From: Blautia sp.
GTDB lineage: Bacteria; Bacillota; Clostridia; Lachnospirales; Lachnospiraceae
NCBI GenBank assembly: GCA_021772055.1
Contig: JAETNR010000023.1
Coordinates: forward strand, 1-60,996
Direction: 5' to 3'
Length of the DNA stretch: 60,996 bases
The notes beneath the pieces are model-generated. The model saw only the letters and a list, made by a program, of their open reading frames with translations, was not told the origin of the DNA and ran no database searches. The position numbers and the translations under genes were made by a program. How positions within the stretch are numbered: the stretch's first letter is position 1; the number at the start of each line of letters is the position of its first letter. Of the stretch, positions 15,826 through 25,335 are shown one piece after another.

Positions 15826-16719
15826 ATGGCAATTTTTAAAGGAGCAGGTGTCGCTATTGTGACCCCGATGTATGACGATGGTAAGGTAAATTATGATAAA
15901 CTTGGAGAGATGATCGAGTTCCAGATTGCCAACAGCACAGATGCAATCGTTATCTGCGGAACAACCGGTGAATCTTCAACATTGACTCATGGAGAGCATC
16001 TTAAGACAATCAAATTTGCAATTGATAAAGTGGCAAAGAGGATTCCCGTTATTGCAGGAACAGGTTCTAACTGTACAGAAACGGCGATCATGATGTCAAA
16101 AGAGGCTGCATCCTATGGAGCAGATGCCCTGCTGCTTGTAACACCTTATTATAATAAAGCTACCCAGAAGGGGCTGATTGCTCATTATACTGCAATTGCC
16201 AATGCTGTGCCGGAGACACCGATCATCATGTACAATGTTCCAAGCCGTACAGGCTGCAACATTCAGCCTGCAACAGCAGTGGAACTGGCTAAGAATGTAA
16301 AGAATATTGTAGGTATCAAGGCTGCAAGCGGAGATTTGTCCCAGATTGCAAAAATGATGTCCATGGCTGACGGATGTCTGGAATTATATTCCGGTAATGA
16401 TGATCAGGTACTGCCGATTCTTTCTCTCGGCGGACTTGGCGTAATCTCTGTATTGTCCAATGTGGCACCGAAGGAAACCCATGATATGGTTATGAAATTC
16501 ATGGAAGGAGACATTGCCGGTGCAACGAAGATCCAGCTGGATGCCATTCCTCTGGTGAATGCGCTGTTCTGCGAAGTGAATCCGATTCCTGTAAAAACAG
16601 CTATGAATCTCATGGGAATGGAAGTGGGACCTCTTCGTATGCCGCTTTGCGAAATGGAAGAAGCCAATAAGGAAAAGCTGGCAGCAGCCATGAAGGATTT
16701 CGGCCTTAAGCTTGCATAA
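15826..16719 (+). CDS. dapA: 4-hydroxy-tetrahydrodipicolinate synthase
   Basis: The protein has 297 residues. It condenses pyruvate with aspartate semialdehyde, the first committed step to diaminopimelate and lysine. Visible are CGTTGESSTL (residues 44-53), the catalytic Tyr136 in MYNVPSRTG and the Schiff-base Lys165 in GIKAASGD. The start at 15826 has AGGAGG 7 nt upstream. An ATG two codons earlier (15820) would sit on top of that site. dapB follows after 28 nt, so the two form an operon. Confidence 0.97.
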   Translation: MAIFKGAGVAIVTPMYDDGKVNYDKLGEMIEFQIANSTDAIVICGTTGESSTLTHGEHLKTIKFAIDKVAKRIPVIAGTGSNCTETAIMMSKEAASYGADALLLVTPYYNKATQKGLIAHYTAIANAVPETPIIMYNVPSRTGCNIQPATAVELAKNVKNIVGIKAASGDLSQIAKMMSMADGCLELYSGNDDQVLPILSLGGLGVISVLSNVAPKETHDMVMKFMEGDIAGATKIQLDAIPLVNALFCEVNPIPVKTAMNLMGMEVGPLRMPLCEMEEANKEKLAAAMKDFGLKLA

Positions 16720-16747
16720 GGTACTACAGAAGAAAGAGGAGAATAAC

Positions 16748-17506
16748 ATGGTTAGAATTATCATGCACGGCTGTAACGGGCATATGGGCCAGGTAATTTC
16801 AGGCCTTGCAGCCCAGGATCCGGATGTGGAGATCGTGGCAGGAATCGACATCGCTGACCAGGGAAAGAACAGCTATCCGGTCTTTACAGACATTCAAGCA
16901 TGTCAGGTGGAAGCAGATGCAATCATAGATTTTTCTTCCGCAAAAGCAGTGGATGCGCTTCTGGATTACAGTGCTGTGCGCCGGATTCCGGTAGTGGTAT
17001 GTACCACAGGCCTTAGTGAGGCGCAGCTTGCGAAACTGGAGGAGACTTCATCCAAGGTTGCAGTGCTGAAATCAGCAAATATGTCTCTTGGCATTAATAC
17101 CCTTATGAAGCTGATTCAGGATGCAGCGAAGGTTTTAGCAGCAGCAGGATTTGACATGGAGATCGTAGAACGCCACCATAAACTGAAACTGGATGCGCCC
17201 AGCGGTACAGCCCTGGCTCTTGCAGACAGCCTGAATGAGGCGATGGATCATGAATATCATTATGTTTATGACCGCAGCCAGAGAAGAGAGCAGCGTGACA
17301 GCAAAGAGATCGGTATATCGGCAGTGCGCGGCGGAACGATCGTAGGTGAGCACGAGGTGATCTTTGCAGGTCCGGATGAGGTGATTGAATTTAAGCACAC
17401 CGCCCATTCCAAAGCTGTTTTTGGAAAAGGAGCCATTGAAGCTGCGAAATTCCTTGCAGGGAAACCGGCAGGAAGATATGATATGAGCAATGTGATCAAC
17501 AAATAA
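16748..17506 (+). CDS. dapB: 4-hydroxy-tetrahydrodipicolinate reductase
   Basis: The protein has 252 residues. It reduces the DapA product with NAD(P)H. It has an N-terminal Rossmann glycine motif GCNGHMG (residues 8-14), CTTGLSEAQLA, and the catalytic/substrate block ERHHKLKLDAPSGTAL, followed by RGGTIVGEHEVIFAGPDEV. The ATG at 16748 follows AGAGGAGAATAAC. It is the second gene of a dapA-dapB operon that ends in a terminator. The remaining lysine genes lie elsewhere (lysC 35214; a DapF-like gene at 27581). Confidence 0.97.
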   Translation: MVRIIMHGCNGHMGQVISGLAAQDPDVEIVAGIDIADQGKNSYPVFTDIQACQVEADAIIDFSSAKAVDALLDYSAVRRIPVVVCTTGLSEAQLAKLEETSSKVAVLKSANMSLGINTLMKLIQDAAKVLAAAGFDMEIVERHHKLKLDAPSGTALALADSLNEAMDHEYHYVYDRSQRREQRDSKEIGISAVRGGTIVGEHEVIFAGPDEVIEFKHTAHSKAVFGKGAIEAAKFLAGKPAGRYDMSNVINK

Positions 17507-17518
17507 ATATAAATAAAG

Positions 17519-17556
17519 GGACGCGACCATGTATCCGTGGCTGCGTCCTTTTTATT
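17519..17556 (+). terminator. dapAB terminator
   Basis: The stem GGACGC/GCGTCC (17519-17524, 17543-17548) has additional inner pairing and is followed by a run of T interrupted by one A. It begins 12 nt after the dapB stop. Confidence 0.8.
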
Positions 17557-17702
17557 TTTTATTTTTTTGAGAATAGGATGCGGGCAAACTGTGCATATTA
17601 CCAATACAAGCAGTCGCGCGGCAGCTGTTAAAGAGACATGCAGATTGTCTGTCCTGATGGCTGCCTGCGGGAATAAATCCATGGAAAAGGAGATATGACA
17701 GA

Positions 17703-18224
17703 ATGAAAAAAATGAAGACAATTCTGATGGGCGCCCTTCTGGTGCTGGCTTTGTGCATGCTTACAGCCTGCGGAACAAATGACAGAAATAATGCAGCGGA
17801 TGAATCCGGAACTGCAGCAGATGACAATGGCGACAATAGGAAGGACAACAATGTGGATGATAATGCAGTAAAAGACAACACTGTCAATGACAATGTAAAC
17901 GGCAATGCCGCAGATGATAATGCGGCTGCCAATGACGGAACTGCTGCGGATAACAATGCGTTTACCAATGACGGAACTGCAGCAGATGGCAATGACACAG
18001 TCAATGACAATGCTGCCGATAATGGCACGGGTCATAATACAACGGACAATAATGCCGGAGACAACAACAGGGCAGTGAGAAATGATGACAATAATGACAA
18101 TAATGACAATAATGATACAGTATCCGGTGCGCTGGGTGACGGAGTCAAAGACCTTGGAAACGGTGTAGGGAATGCAGTGGAAGATGTAGGCGATGCAATG
18201 CACAACGCTGTTGACGGAAGATAA
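17703..18224 (+). CDS. Asn/Asp-rich low-complexity lipoprotein
   Basis: The protein has 173 residues. A lysine-start signal peptide with lipobox LTAC (Cys at about residue 23) predicts a lipid-anchored surface protein. Residues 25-140 are almost only Asn, Asp, Ala, Thr and Gly in irregular short repeats (for example NDGTAADNNA twice, DNNDNNDNND). The last 30 residues (GDGVKDLGNGVGNAVEDVGD) look like an amphipathic segment of the YtxH/DUF type. Function is unknown; a disordered surface spacer is likely. The ATG follows AAAAGGAGATATGACAGA. Repeats this short can change length by slippage. Confidence 0.75.
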   Translation: MKKMKTILMGALLVLALCMLTACGTNDRNNAADESGTAADDNGDNRKDNNVDDNAVKDNTVNDNVNGNAADDNAAANDGTAADNNAFTNDGTAADGNDTVNDNAADNGTGHNTTDNNAGDNNRAVRNDDNNDNNDNNDTVSGALGDGVKDLGNGVGNAVEDVGDAMHNAVDGR

Positions 18225-18271
18225 TATTCCGGTTCCCGTTTACACAGGTGTGAACAGTAATATATTTATAG

Positions 18272-18309
18272 AATCTGTTTCCTGCCGGATTGCGCAAAAC
18301 AGATTTTAA
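18272..18309 (+). terminator. Weak hairpin after the lipoprotein gene
   Basis: A 9-bp stem AATCTGTTT/AAACAGATT (18272-18280, 18297-18305) is followed by TTAA. It may terminate the lipoprotein gene. It overlaps the hisA promoter, so it could instead be an operator. Confidence 0.4.
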
Positions 18310-18318
18310 TGATATGAT
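18290..18318 (+). promoter_or_regulatory. Probable hisA promoter
   Basis: TTGCGC (18290-18295) and TATGAT (18313-18318) are 17 bp apart. The start would be about 20 nt before the hisA ribosome binding site region (ATCGGAGGTAGAT). Confidence 0.5.
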
Positions 18319-18346
18319 CAATACATGAAAGATATCGGAGGTAGAT

Positions 18347-19117
18347 ATGAGATTTCGGCCATGTATTGATATACATAATGGAAAAGTAAAACAGATTGTG
18401 GGAGGCAGCCTGAAAGATGCAGGAGATTATGCTGCAGAGAATTTTGTGTCGGAGCAGGATGCTTCTTTTTATGCCGGGCTATATAGGGATGCGGGAATCA
18501 GGGGCGGTCATGTGATCCTTTTAAACGGAAGTGATTCTCCCTATTTTGAAGCCACCAAAGAACAGGCGCTTCTGGCCCTTGGTACCTATCCGGGAGGGCT
18601 GCAGCTGGGCGGCGGTGTGTGCCCGGAAAATGCAGAGGAATATATGGACGCAGGCGCAAGCCATGTGATCGTCACTTCCTATGTGTTTCAAAACGGACAG
18701 GTTTCCTGGGAAAATCTGGAAAAGATGAAACAAACTGTTGGACGGGAGCATCTTGTACTGGATCTTAGCTGCCGCAAAAAAGACGGTCAATACTATATTG
18801 TTACAGACCGATGGCAGAAGTTTACAGAAGTAATGGTGACACCGGAAATTCTAAAAGTCCTTTCGAACTTCTGCGATGAATTCCTGGTACATGCGGTGGA
18901 TGTAGAAGGCAAAGCAAGGGGGATTGAAACCCAACTGGCTGCCCTTTTGGCAGAATATAAGGAATGCCCTATTACATACGCAGGAGGTGTGGGCAGCATG
19001 GAAGACATTGAGATCCTGCGCAGTGCGGGGCAGTCGCAGCTGGACGTAACAGTAGGAAGCGCCCTGGACCTGTTTGGGGGAACGATTCCTTTTGACGTTT
19101 TAAAAGGGTTACATTAG
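18347..19117 (+). CDS. hisA: HisA-type isomerase of the eukaryote-like branch
   Basis: The protein has 256 residues. The family converts ProFAR to PRFAR in histidine synthesis by an Amadori rearrangement on a TIM barrel. The N-terminus FRPCIDIHNGKVKQIVGG with Asp8 and the later LVLDLSCRKKDG with Asp139 provide the two catalytic acids. The insertion pattern (CRKKDGQYYIVTDRWQ, SYVFQNGQVSWENLE) resembles yeast HIS6 more than the standard bacterial HisA. No other his gene is nearby, so it stands outside a histidine operon. The ATG follows GGAGGTAGAT. Confidence 0.85.
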   Translation: MRFRPCIDIHNGKVKQIVGGSLKDAGDYAAENFVSEQDASFYAGLYRDAGIRGGHVILLNGSDSPYFEATKEQALLALGTYPGGLQLGGGVCPENAEEYMDAGASHVIVTSYVFQNGQVSWENLEKMKQTVGREHLVLDLSCRKKDGQYYIVTDRWQKFTEVMVTPEILKVLSNFCDEFLVHAVDVEGKARGIETQLAALLAEYKECPITYAGGVGSMEDIEILRSAGQSQLDVTVGSALDLFGGTIPFDVLKGLH

Positions 19118-19124
19118 AAATGGA

Positions 19125-19781
19125 TTATTGTTTCTCTAACCTGTATCCATATTTATAGACTGTCTGAATGATGTCGTGCATCCCAAGCTTCCTGCGCAGA
19201 CGCTGAATATGGATATCCACGGTCCTTGTTTCTCCGCCGTATTCGTAACCCCATGCCAGTTTCAGAATCTGATCCCTGGAAAGGGCGATATTGCAGTTTT
19301 TGGCCAAAACTTCAAGGAGTAGAAATTCCTGGGAGGTGAGGTCGATCTCTTTTCCGCTTTTCCAGACCTTTCTGCTTAAAAAGTCAATGCGGATATCTTT
19401 GATTTCGAAGATCTCCTGCTCGTGGCTGGAACGGCGCAATACGGTGTTTACTCTCTCAAGCAGCTCTTCCGGCTCGAAAGGCTTGACAATATAATCATCC
19501 CCTTCAGACTGCAGGGCCTGTACGGAATCTTTGAGGGAATCCTTGTTCGTGAGATAAATAACAGGGATTCTCTTTTTTACAAAATAGGGGAGAAGTTGAT
19601 ATCCATCAATCAGCGGCAGCATAATATCCAAAAAAGCAAGGTCAAAATTGTGCACCTTGATGAATTCAAGGGCTTCCGTCCCTGAGAAAGCCTGCCATAT
19701 CTGATGGCCTGCAGTCTGAAGAGTTATCTTGATCAGGTCATTAATTGGTTTCTCATTATCTATCACTAAAATATCAGTCAT
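19125..19781 (-). CDS. OmpR/PhoB-family response regulator, orphan
   Basis: The protein has 218 residues. Receiver domain: phosphoacceptor Asp52 in LAFLDIMLP, Thr78 and Lys100 in VKPFEP. The C-terminal winged helix (residues about 122-218) ends TVDIHIQRLRRKLGMHDIIQTVYKYGYRLE. ATG 19781 has AAGGAGAAATTTT before it; an upstream in-frame start is rejected. No kinase gene is adjacent. The 3' end abuts hisA tail to tail (7 nt). Confidence 0.93.
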   Translation of the reverse strand: MTDILVIDNEKPINDLIKITLQTAGHQIWQAFSGTEALEFIKVHNFDLAFLDIMLPLIDGYQLLPYFVKKRIPVIYLTNKDSLKDSVQALQSEGDDYIVKPFEPEELLERVNTVLRRSSHEQEIFEIKDIRIDFLSRKVWKSGKEIDLTSQEFLLLEVLAKNCNIALSRDQILKLAWGYEYGGETRTVDIHIQRLRRKLGMHDIIQTVYKYGYRLEKQ

Positions 19782-19884
19782 AAAATTTCTCCTTGGTTCA
19801 TATAACATATAATCAATGCATCACATATTCCATAATAGCACGAAGATGGAAAAAAGTTGTAACCATCATGTAAATTATAAATAC

Positions 19885-19914
19885 TTGACAAAATTGTAAA
19901 AACTATGCTAATTT
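19885..19914 (+). promoter_or_regulatory. Probable promoter of the dipeptidase gene
   Basis: TTGACA (19885-19890), an 18-bp spacer and TAATTT (19909-19914) preceded by TGC, an extended -10. It lies in the 167-nt region between the divergent response regulator and dipeptidase genes. Confidence 0.45.
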
Positions 19915-19948
19915 TTAGAAAAATTATGGAATAGGCGGTAAAAATTTG

Positions 19949-20881
19949 ATGAAAAAATTTAATTATTTTGATTGTCATGCGGATACTTTGACCTGCTTAA
20001 ATGAGGAGCAGGACACTTTACATAAAAATCACGGTAATCTGGATTTAGACAGGGCAGATGCATTTACAAAAAAGTATACGCAGATATTTGCCCTATGGAG
20101 CATCCGGAAGGAAATGCCGGAAAATCCGGAAGAGAAGTTTCTGCGTCTTTATGAGCGTGCCTGTACTCTTTTGGAGAATGAAAGAGAAAGAATGGTCTGG
20201 TGCAGGAACGGAAAAGAGATGGAAGCAGCCCATCAGGAGGGAAAGGCGGCTGCTTTTTTATCTGTGGAAGATCTTTCTATCATGGGAGACCTGGGGGAAA
20301 GGCTGGGGGACCTGGGAATACGATTTGCTATGCTTACCTGGAATTATGAAAATATCTACGGCGCCGGTTCCCCGGCAGATCAGTCCGGGGGACTTACCGA
20401 TCCTGGAAAAAACATGGTGGAAAAACTGCTGGCCCAGGGAATCATGATGGACATTTCCCATCTTTCCGACGCAGGCAGTGAGGATATTTTTTCTATGACG
20501 GACCGGCCGGTGATGGCATCCCACTCCAATGTACGGGATATTTATCACAAGCCGCGAAACCTAAAGAAGCTGCAGATTCAGGAGCTGATCCTAAGAAAAG
20601 GGCTGATCGGAATGAACCTGTTCTCCGAGTTTGTGGGGGAGAACCCGGAGCTTTCGGATATTCTCCGCCATATGGACTATATCCTGAATATGGGAGGAGA
20701 AGATGTCCTTGCCTTAGGCTGCGATCTGGACGGAACAAGCAACCGCTTTCCAAAAGGGTTTACCGGTGTGGAATCCATTCCCTGTCTGCGGGAGATGATG
20801 GAGAAAGCAGGCTTTGGAAAGAAACTTACAGACAAGATCTTTTTTGAGAACGCTAGGAATTTTATTTTGCAGAATATATAA
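19949..20881 (+). CDS. Membrane dipeptidase-family (peptidase M19) zinc hydrolase
   Basis: The protein has 310 residues. The renal-dipeptidase fold is indicated by the N-terminal FDCHADTLTC (metal ligands His and Asp), the bridging-Glu segment SVEDLS, DISHLSD, and PVMASHSNVRDIYHKPRN with further metal-ligand histidines. LALGCDLDGT completes the site. It hydrolyses dipeptides, probably cytoplasmic, as no signal peptide is seen. The ATG at 19949 follows GGCGGTAAAAATTTG. Its stop is 76 nt before hpf. Confidence 0.92.
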   Translation: MKKFNYFDCHADTLTCLNEEQDTLHKNHGNLDLDRADAFTKKYTQIFALWSIRKEMPENPEEKFLRLYERACTLLENERERMVWCRNGKEMEAAHQEGKAAAFLSVEDLSIMGDLGERLGDLGIRFAMLTWNYENIYGAGSPADQSGGLTDPGKNMVEKLLAQGIMMDISHLSDAGSEDIFSMTDRPVMASHSNVRDIYHKPRNLKKLQIQELILRKGLIGMNLFSEFVGENPELSDILRHMDYILNMGGEDVLALGCDLDGTSNRFPKGFTGVESIPCLREMMEKAGFGKKLTDKIFFENARNFILQNI

Positions 20882-20919
20882 AAATTTCCTAAAATGATGT
20901 TAAATTCCAGTACAATGTG

Positions 20920-20925
20920 TTATAA
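20920..20925 (+). promoter_or_regulatory. Probable hpf -10 box
   Basis: A TATAAT lies in the 76-nt gap before hpf. No convincing -35 is seen at 16-18 bp, so this rests on the -10 and its position. Confidence 0.4.
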
Positions 20926-20957
20926 TATACACATCAAACAGCAAAGGGGATGGAAGC

Positions 20958-21485
20958 ATGAAATTTATTATTAGCGGAAAAAATATTACAGTTTCTGAAG
21001 GGCTTCGTACAGCCGTTGAGGACAAGCTTGGGAAGCTGGAAAGGTATTTCACTCCTGACACCGAAGTTGTAGTAACTTTAAGTGTGGAAAAAGAGAGACA
21101 GAAGATTGAAGTCACAATTCCAATGAAGGGAAGCATCATCCGTTCTGAACAGGTCAGCAACGACATGTATGTATCCATTGACCTGGTAGAAGAAGTCATT
21201 GAGCGCCAGCTTCGTAAATACAAAAACAAGATTGTAGACAGGAAACAGGCTTCCGGTAATTTCCAGCAGGAATATCTGGATAAGGATTATGAAGAAGATG
21301 AAGAGGTTAAGATCCTCCGGACCAAGAAATTCGATATTAAGCCGATGTATCCGGAAGATGCCTGTGTACAGATGGAACTTCTCGGACATAACTTTTTTGT
21401 ATTTGTAAATGCGGAGACAGATCAGGTAAATGTGGTTTATAAGCGTAAGGGAAATACCTACGGACTGATTGAACCAGAAGTTTGA
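20958..21485 (+). CDS. hpf: Long-form ribosome hibernation promoting factor
   Basis: The protein has 175 residues, the long form that dimerises 70S ribosomes into 100S. The N-terminal RaiA-like domain (MKFIISGKNITVSEGLRTAV, residues about 1-100) is joined by an acidic linker to the C-terminal dimerisation domain (KKFDIKPMYPEDACVQMELLGHNFFVFVN, about 120-175). It acts in stationary phase or stress. It directly precedes secA, a common arrangement in Firmicutes, but a strong terminator separates them. Confidence 0.96.
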   Translation: MKFIISGKNITVSEGLRTAVEDKLGKLERYFTPDTEVVVTLSVEKERQKIEVTIPMKGSIIRSEQVSNDMYVSIDLVEEVIERQLRKYKNKIVDRKQASGNFQQEYLDKDYEEDEEVKILRTKKFDIKPMYPEDACVQMELLGHNFFVFVNAETDQVNVVYKRKGNTYGLIEPEV

Positions 21486-21498
21486 GTGTGAATCGTAC

Positions 21499-21534
21499 CC
21501 CCGGGAACGTGCCATGTTCCCGGGGACTTTTCTT
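21499..21534 (+). terminator. hpf terminator
   Basis: A 10-bp perfect GC-rich stem CCCCGGGAAC/GTTCCCGGGG (21499-21508, 21516-21525) has a 7-nt loop and is followed by ACTTTTCTT. Confidence 0.9.
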
Positions 21535-21619
21535 GTGGGCCGCGACGCCCTTCCCCTTCCCCACCCAGTGAAATCTAACCGGTTACCGGGTTATACATAG
21601 TTTATTCATTAAAAATTTA

Positions 21620-21648
21620 TTGTTTTCCGACACGGAAAGTGTTAGAAT
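21620..21648 (+). promoter_or_regulatory. secA promoter with palindrome in the spacer
   Basis: TTGTTT (21620-21625) and TAGAAT (21643-21648) are 17 bp apart. The spacer region contains the palindrome TTCCG-ACA-CGGAA (21625-21637), a possible operator. The leader to secA would be about 100 nt and includes a CGGGA/TCCCG hairpin. Confidence 0.55.
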
Positions 21649-21754
21649 AGACATCGTATAACAATTAGAAATAAAACGTCTAAATCTATACAAACCGGCG
21701 GGAGATCAGTCCCGTTTTATCACAAATACAAAATAAACCGACAGGAGTAAACCT

Positions 21755-24331
21755 ATGAATGTTTTTTCAAAAGTATTCGGAACGCACAGCCAGCGAGAGG
21801 TAAAAAGAATCATGCCTCTGGTGGAAAAGACGGAAAGCCTGCGTCCGGAAATGCAGAAACTGACAGACGAGCAGTTACGGGACAAGACGAGAGAATATAA
21901 GAAACGCTTGGAGGAAGGTGCTACTTTGGACGACCTTCTCCCGGAAGCTTTTGCAACAGTACGTGAAGCAGCCAAACGTGTTCTGGGAATGGAGCATTAC
22001 CGTGTACAGATCATTGGCGGAATCATCCTCCATCAGGGACGTATCGCAGAGATGAAGACAGGTGAAGGAAAGACACTTGTATCCACCCTTCCTGCCTACC
22101 TGAATGCGCTGGAGGGCAGGGGTGTGCATATTGTTACAGTCAATGACTACCTGGCTAATCGAGACGCTGAGTGGATGGGCAAGGTGCATGAGTTCCTGGG
22201 CCTTACAGTAGGCGTGGTCCTGAACGACATGAAGCCGGAAGAGCGCCGGGCAGCCTATAACTGCGATATTACGTATGTGACCAATAATGAACTTGGTTTT
22301 GATTATCTTCGTGATAATATGGTAATTTATAAAGAGCAGCTTGTACAGAGAGACCTGCATTACTGCATCATCGACGAGGTGGACTCTGTTCTGATCGATG
22401 AGGCAAGAACTCCTCTTATTATTTCGGGACAGAGCGGTAAATCTACGAAGCTGTATGAAGTCTGTGATATTCTTGCTCAGCAGCTGGAACGCGGCGAGGC
22501 CAGCCATGAGATGACCAAGATGGCTGCCATCATGGGAGAAGAGGTTATTGAGACAGGGGATTTCATTGTTAATGAAAAAGATAAATTTGTCAACCTCACA
22601 GAACAGGGCGTTCATAAGGTGGAAAAATTTTTCAGCATTGAGAACCTGGCTGATCCGGAGAACCTGGAGATTCAGCATAACATTATTCTGGCTCTGCGTG
22701 CCCATAATCTGATGCATAAGGATCAGGATTATGTGGTAAAGGATGATGAAATCCTGATCGTAGATGAGTTTACCGGACGTATCATGCCGGGCCGCCGTTA
22801 TTCTGACGGACTTCATCAGGCAATCGAGGCGAAGGAGCATGTGAAGGTAAAACGTGAGAGCAAGACCCTTGCTACCATCACCTTCCAGAACTTCTTTAAC
22901 AAATATGACAAAAAGGGCGGTATGACTGGTACAGCTCTCACAGAAGAAAAAGAATTCCGTGATATTTACGGCATGGACGTTGTAGAGATTCCTACCAACA
23001 GACCTGTTCAGCGTAAGGATCTTGACGATGCTGTTTATATGACCAAGAAAGAGAAGTTCAATGCGGTTGTCCAGGCTGTGAAAGAAGCCCATGAAAAGCA
23101 GCAGCCGGTTCTGGTTGGTACCATTACCATCGAGACTTCCGAGCTGATCAGTAAGATGCTCCGCAGAGAAGGCATTCAGCACAATGTCCTGAATGCGAAA
23201 TTCCATGAGCTTGAGGCTGAGATCGTGGCACAGGCAGGACAGGCCGGTGCTGTTACCATTGCTACCAATATGGCAGGCCGTGGTACGGATATTAAGCTGG
23301 ACGATGTGGCGAAGGAAGCCGGCGGTCTGAAGATTATCGGTACAGAGCGTCATGAGTCCAGACGTATTGATAATCAGCTCCGCGGTCGTTCCGGACGACA
23401 GGGAGACCCTGGGGAATCCCGTTTCTATATTTCCCTGGAGGACGATCTGATGCGTCTGTTTGGCTCGGAACGTCTTATGAAAGTATTTACTTCCCTGGGC
23501 GTTGCGGAGAATGAACAGATTGAGCACAAGATGCTTTCCAATGCGATTGAGAAGGCACAGGAGAAAATCGAGTTTAACAACTTTGGTATTCGTAAGAACC
23601 TGTTGGACTATGACCAGGTAAATAACGAACAGAGAGAAATCATCTACAAAGAGCGCCGTCAGGTTCTGGACGGAGAAAACATGCGTGATGCCATCTATAA
23701 GATGATCACAGATACCGTGGACAGCACGGTGGATATGTGCTTCTCTGATGATGTGGATTCAGAAGAGTGGGATTTAGGTGAATTTAATGCAGCATTCCTG
23801 CCGATTATCCCTGTAGAGCCGCTGACAGCAGAGAAGGTGAAGGGCAAACGCAGGAATGAGATGAAGCATATCCTCAAGGAAGAAGCAGTGAAGCTTTATG
23901 AAGCAAAAGAGTCCGAGTTCCCGGAGGCAGAGCAGCTTCGTGAGCTGGAACGTGTGGTTCTTCTGAAATGTATTGACAGTAAGTGGATGGATCACATTGA
24001 CGATATGGAAATCCTTCGCCAGGGCATTGGCCTTGCTGCGTATGGTCAGAGAGATCCGGTTGTGGAATACAAGATGAGCGCATACGAAATGTTTAACAAC
24101 ATGACCAGCGTGATTCAGGAGGATACCCTCCGTATGCTGTATCATGTTCATGTAGAGCAGAAAATCGAGCGTGAGCAGGTAGCCAAGGTAACCGGAACCA
24201 ATAAGGATGACAGTGCTGTTAAAAAGCCTGTCCAGAGAAAAGAAATCAAGGTTTATCCAAACGATCCGTGTCCGTGCGGAAGCGGCAAGAAGTACAAACA
24301 GTGCTGCGGGCGCAAGGCTGCCAAGGTTTGA
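21755..24331 (+). CDS. secA: Preprotein translocase ATPase SecA
   Basis: The protein has 858 residues, full length. It drives secretory proteins through SecYEG. Walker A is [10 protein letters not shown] (near residue 100), with [13 protein letters not shown], Walker [19 protein letters not shown], the motif IV-VI helicase parts ([26 protein letters not shown]), and a C-terminal zinc tail [14 protein letters not shown] that binds SecB or ribosomes in other species. ATG 21755 follows ACAGGAGTAAACCT. It is monocistronic. Confidence 0.98.
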   Translation: MNVFSKVFGTHSQREVKRIMPLVEKTESLRPEMQKLTDEQLRDKTREYKKRLEEGATLDDLLPEAFATVREAAKRVLGMEHYRVQIIGGIILHQGRIAEMKTGEGKTLVSTLPAYLNALEGRGVHIVTVNDYLANRDAEWMGKVHEFLGLTVGVVLNDMKPEERRAAYNCDITYVTNNELGFDYLRDNMVIYKEQLVQRDLHYCIIDEVDSVLIDEARTPLIISGQSGKSTKLYEVCDILAQQLERGEASHEMTKMAAIMGEEVIETGDFIVNEKDKFVNLTEQGVHKVEKFFSIENLADPENLEIQHNIILALRAHNLMHKDQDYVVKDDEILIVDEFTGRIMPGRRYSDGLHQAIEAKEHVKVKRESKTLATITFQNFFNKYDKKGGMTGTALTEEKEFRDIYGMDVVEIPTNRPVQRKDLDDAVYMTKKEKFNAVVQAVKEAHEKQQPVLVGTITIETSELISKMLRREGIQHNVLNAKFHELEAEIVAQAGQAGAVTIATNMAGRGTDIKLDDVAKEAGGLKIIGTERHESRRIDNQLRGRSGRQGDPGESRFYISLEDDLMRLFGSERLMKVFTSLGVAENEQIEHKMLSNAIEKAQEKIEFNNFGIRKNLLDYDQVNNEQREIIYKERRQVLDGENMRDAIYKMITDTVDSTVDMCFSDDVDSEEWDLGEFNAAFLPIIPVEPLTAEKVKGKRRNEMKHILKEEAVKLYEAKESEFPEAEQLRELERVVLLKCIDSKWMDHIDDMEILRQGIGLAAYGQRDPVVEYKMSAYEMFNNMTSVIQEDTLRMLYHVHVEQKIEREQVAKVTGTNKDDSAVKKPVQRKEIKVYPNDPCPCGSGKKYKQCCGRKAAKV

Positions 24332-24435
24332 TTATAGGAAATAAGGTAATTGCCCAGAAGCCGGTACGGACTGCATACGAAATAGAAATATATCGGCTGC
24401 CGCCAGGTACGGGGCAGAAAAAATCGGCGTATCCC

Positions 24436-25263
24436 TCAGTTTTTCGTGGGGGATGCGCCGAATTGTTTTTTATATGCACGAACAAAGGTGGTATAGTCGC
24501 CAAAGCCGCTCTGCTGCGCAGCTTTCATGACCGGATTGCCCTGACTGATGAGAGAGCGTGCCAGAAGAAGCCGTTTGCTGGTAATGTAGTTATGCATGGT
24601 GTAGCCGGTTTCTTCCTTGAATTTGCGCATCATATGGTATTTGCTTAAGTAGTATTTCCGGGCAAGGCTGTCTATGGAGAGATCTTCGGCAAGATGGCGG
24701 TTGATATAATGCACAAGGTCTTCCACCTGGGAATCAAAAGTGTAGGACTGCTGATCCAGGATATAACTTTCCTCCAGAAAAATCCGGTTGATATAAACCA
24801 TGAGCTGGGAAAACAGGGCATCGCTTAATAATTCCGCACAGAAAGCATTGCCGTTTAAAGAACCCTCCAGTTCTGCCAGGATATCCTTTAAGCGTTCCTG
24901 AACCCTGGAATTCAGGCGAATCAGGTTAAAGCTGCGGTCACGGGCTTTCTGGAAACAGGTGGTGAGCGCCTGCTCCCGAATATCATCCCGGATCCAGAGG
25001 ATGATCCGCTCGTAGGGAAGAGAGGCATCGATTTCCGGCTTGTGGATAGCCCCCTGGTTTACCAGAAGGATGTCTCTTGGCTTTAAGTGGTAGGCCTTTC
25101 CTTCAATATGATAGGTAACATTTCCTGAAAGAAAAACAATGAGCTTGTGAAAATCATGATAATGGGGGCGGTATTCCCGCTCTGTCTGATCTTTGATATG
25201 AAAAAGCCGGTATTCTTCATTAAGATAACCGGATTTTTCCGTAGGTTCCGAGAAGTATTCCAT
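24436..25263 (-). CDS. AraC-family transcriptional regulator
   Basis: The protein has 275 residues. The N-terminal cupin has YRPHYHDFHKLIVFLSGNVTYH and ILLVNQGAIHKPE. The C-terminal double HTH (residues about 175-275) has LSIDSLARKYYLSKYHMMRKFKEETGYTMHNY-type motifs and ends VRAYKKQFGASPTKN. The start at 25263 follows AAGGCTGCCCC; a TTG eight codons earlier is less likely. It diverges from the AAA-ATPase gene, with the palindrome 25336-25357 between them. The controlled genes are unknown. Confidence 0.9.
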   Translation of the reverse strand: MEYFSEPTEKSGYLNEEYRLFHIKDQTEREYRPHYHDFHKLIVFLSGNVTYHIEGKAYHLKPRDILLVNQGAIHKPEIDASLPYERIILWIRDDIREQALTTCFQKARDRSFNLIRLNSRVQERLKDILAELEGSLNGNAFCAELLSDALFSQLMVYINRIFLEESYILDQQSYTFDSQVEDLVHYINRHLAEDLSIDSLARKYYLSKYHMMRKFKEETGYTMHNYITSKRLLLARSLISQGNPVMKAAQQSGFGDYTTFVRAYKKQFGASPTKN

Positions 25264-25335
25264 GGGGCAGCCTTCTTTCTGTTTCAAGAAATATATATTA
25301 TCATAATATAAACAGATGACAGCGTCAATGATTGG

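Noticed and set aside
18065..18125. CRISPR-like or microsatellite repeat in AATGACAATA units
   Set aside because: The repeat is coding sequence of the Asn/Asp-rich lipoprotein, without spacers.
21875..23527. 550-codon open frame on the minus strand inside secA
   Set aside because: It lies wholly within secA, has no ribosome binding site or family motif, and its composition is that of an antisense shadow.
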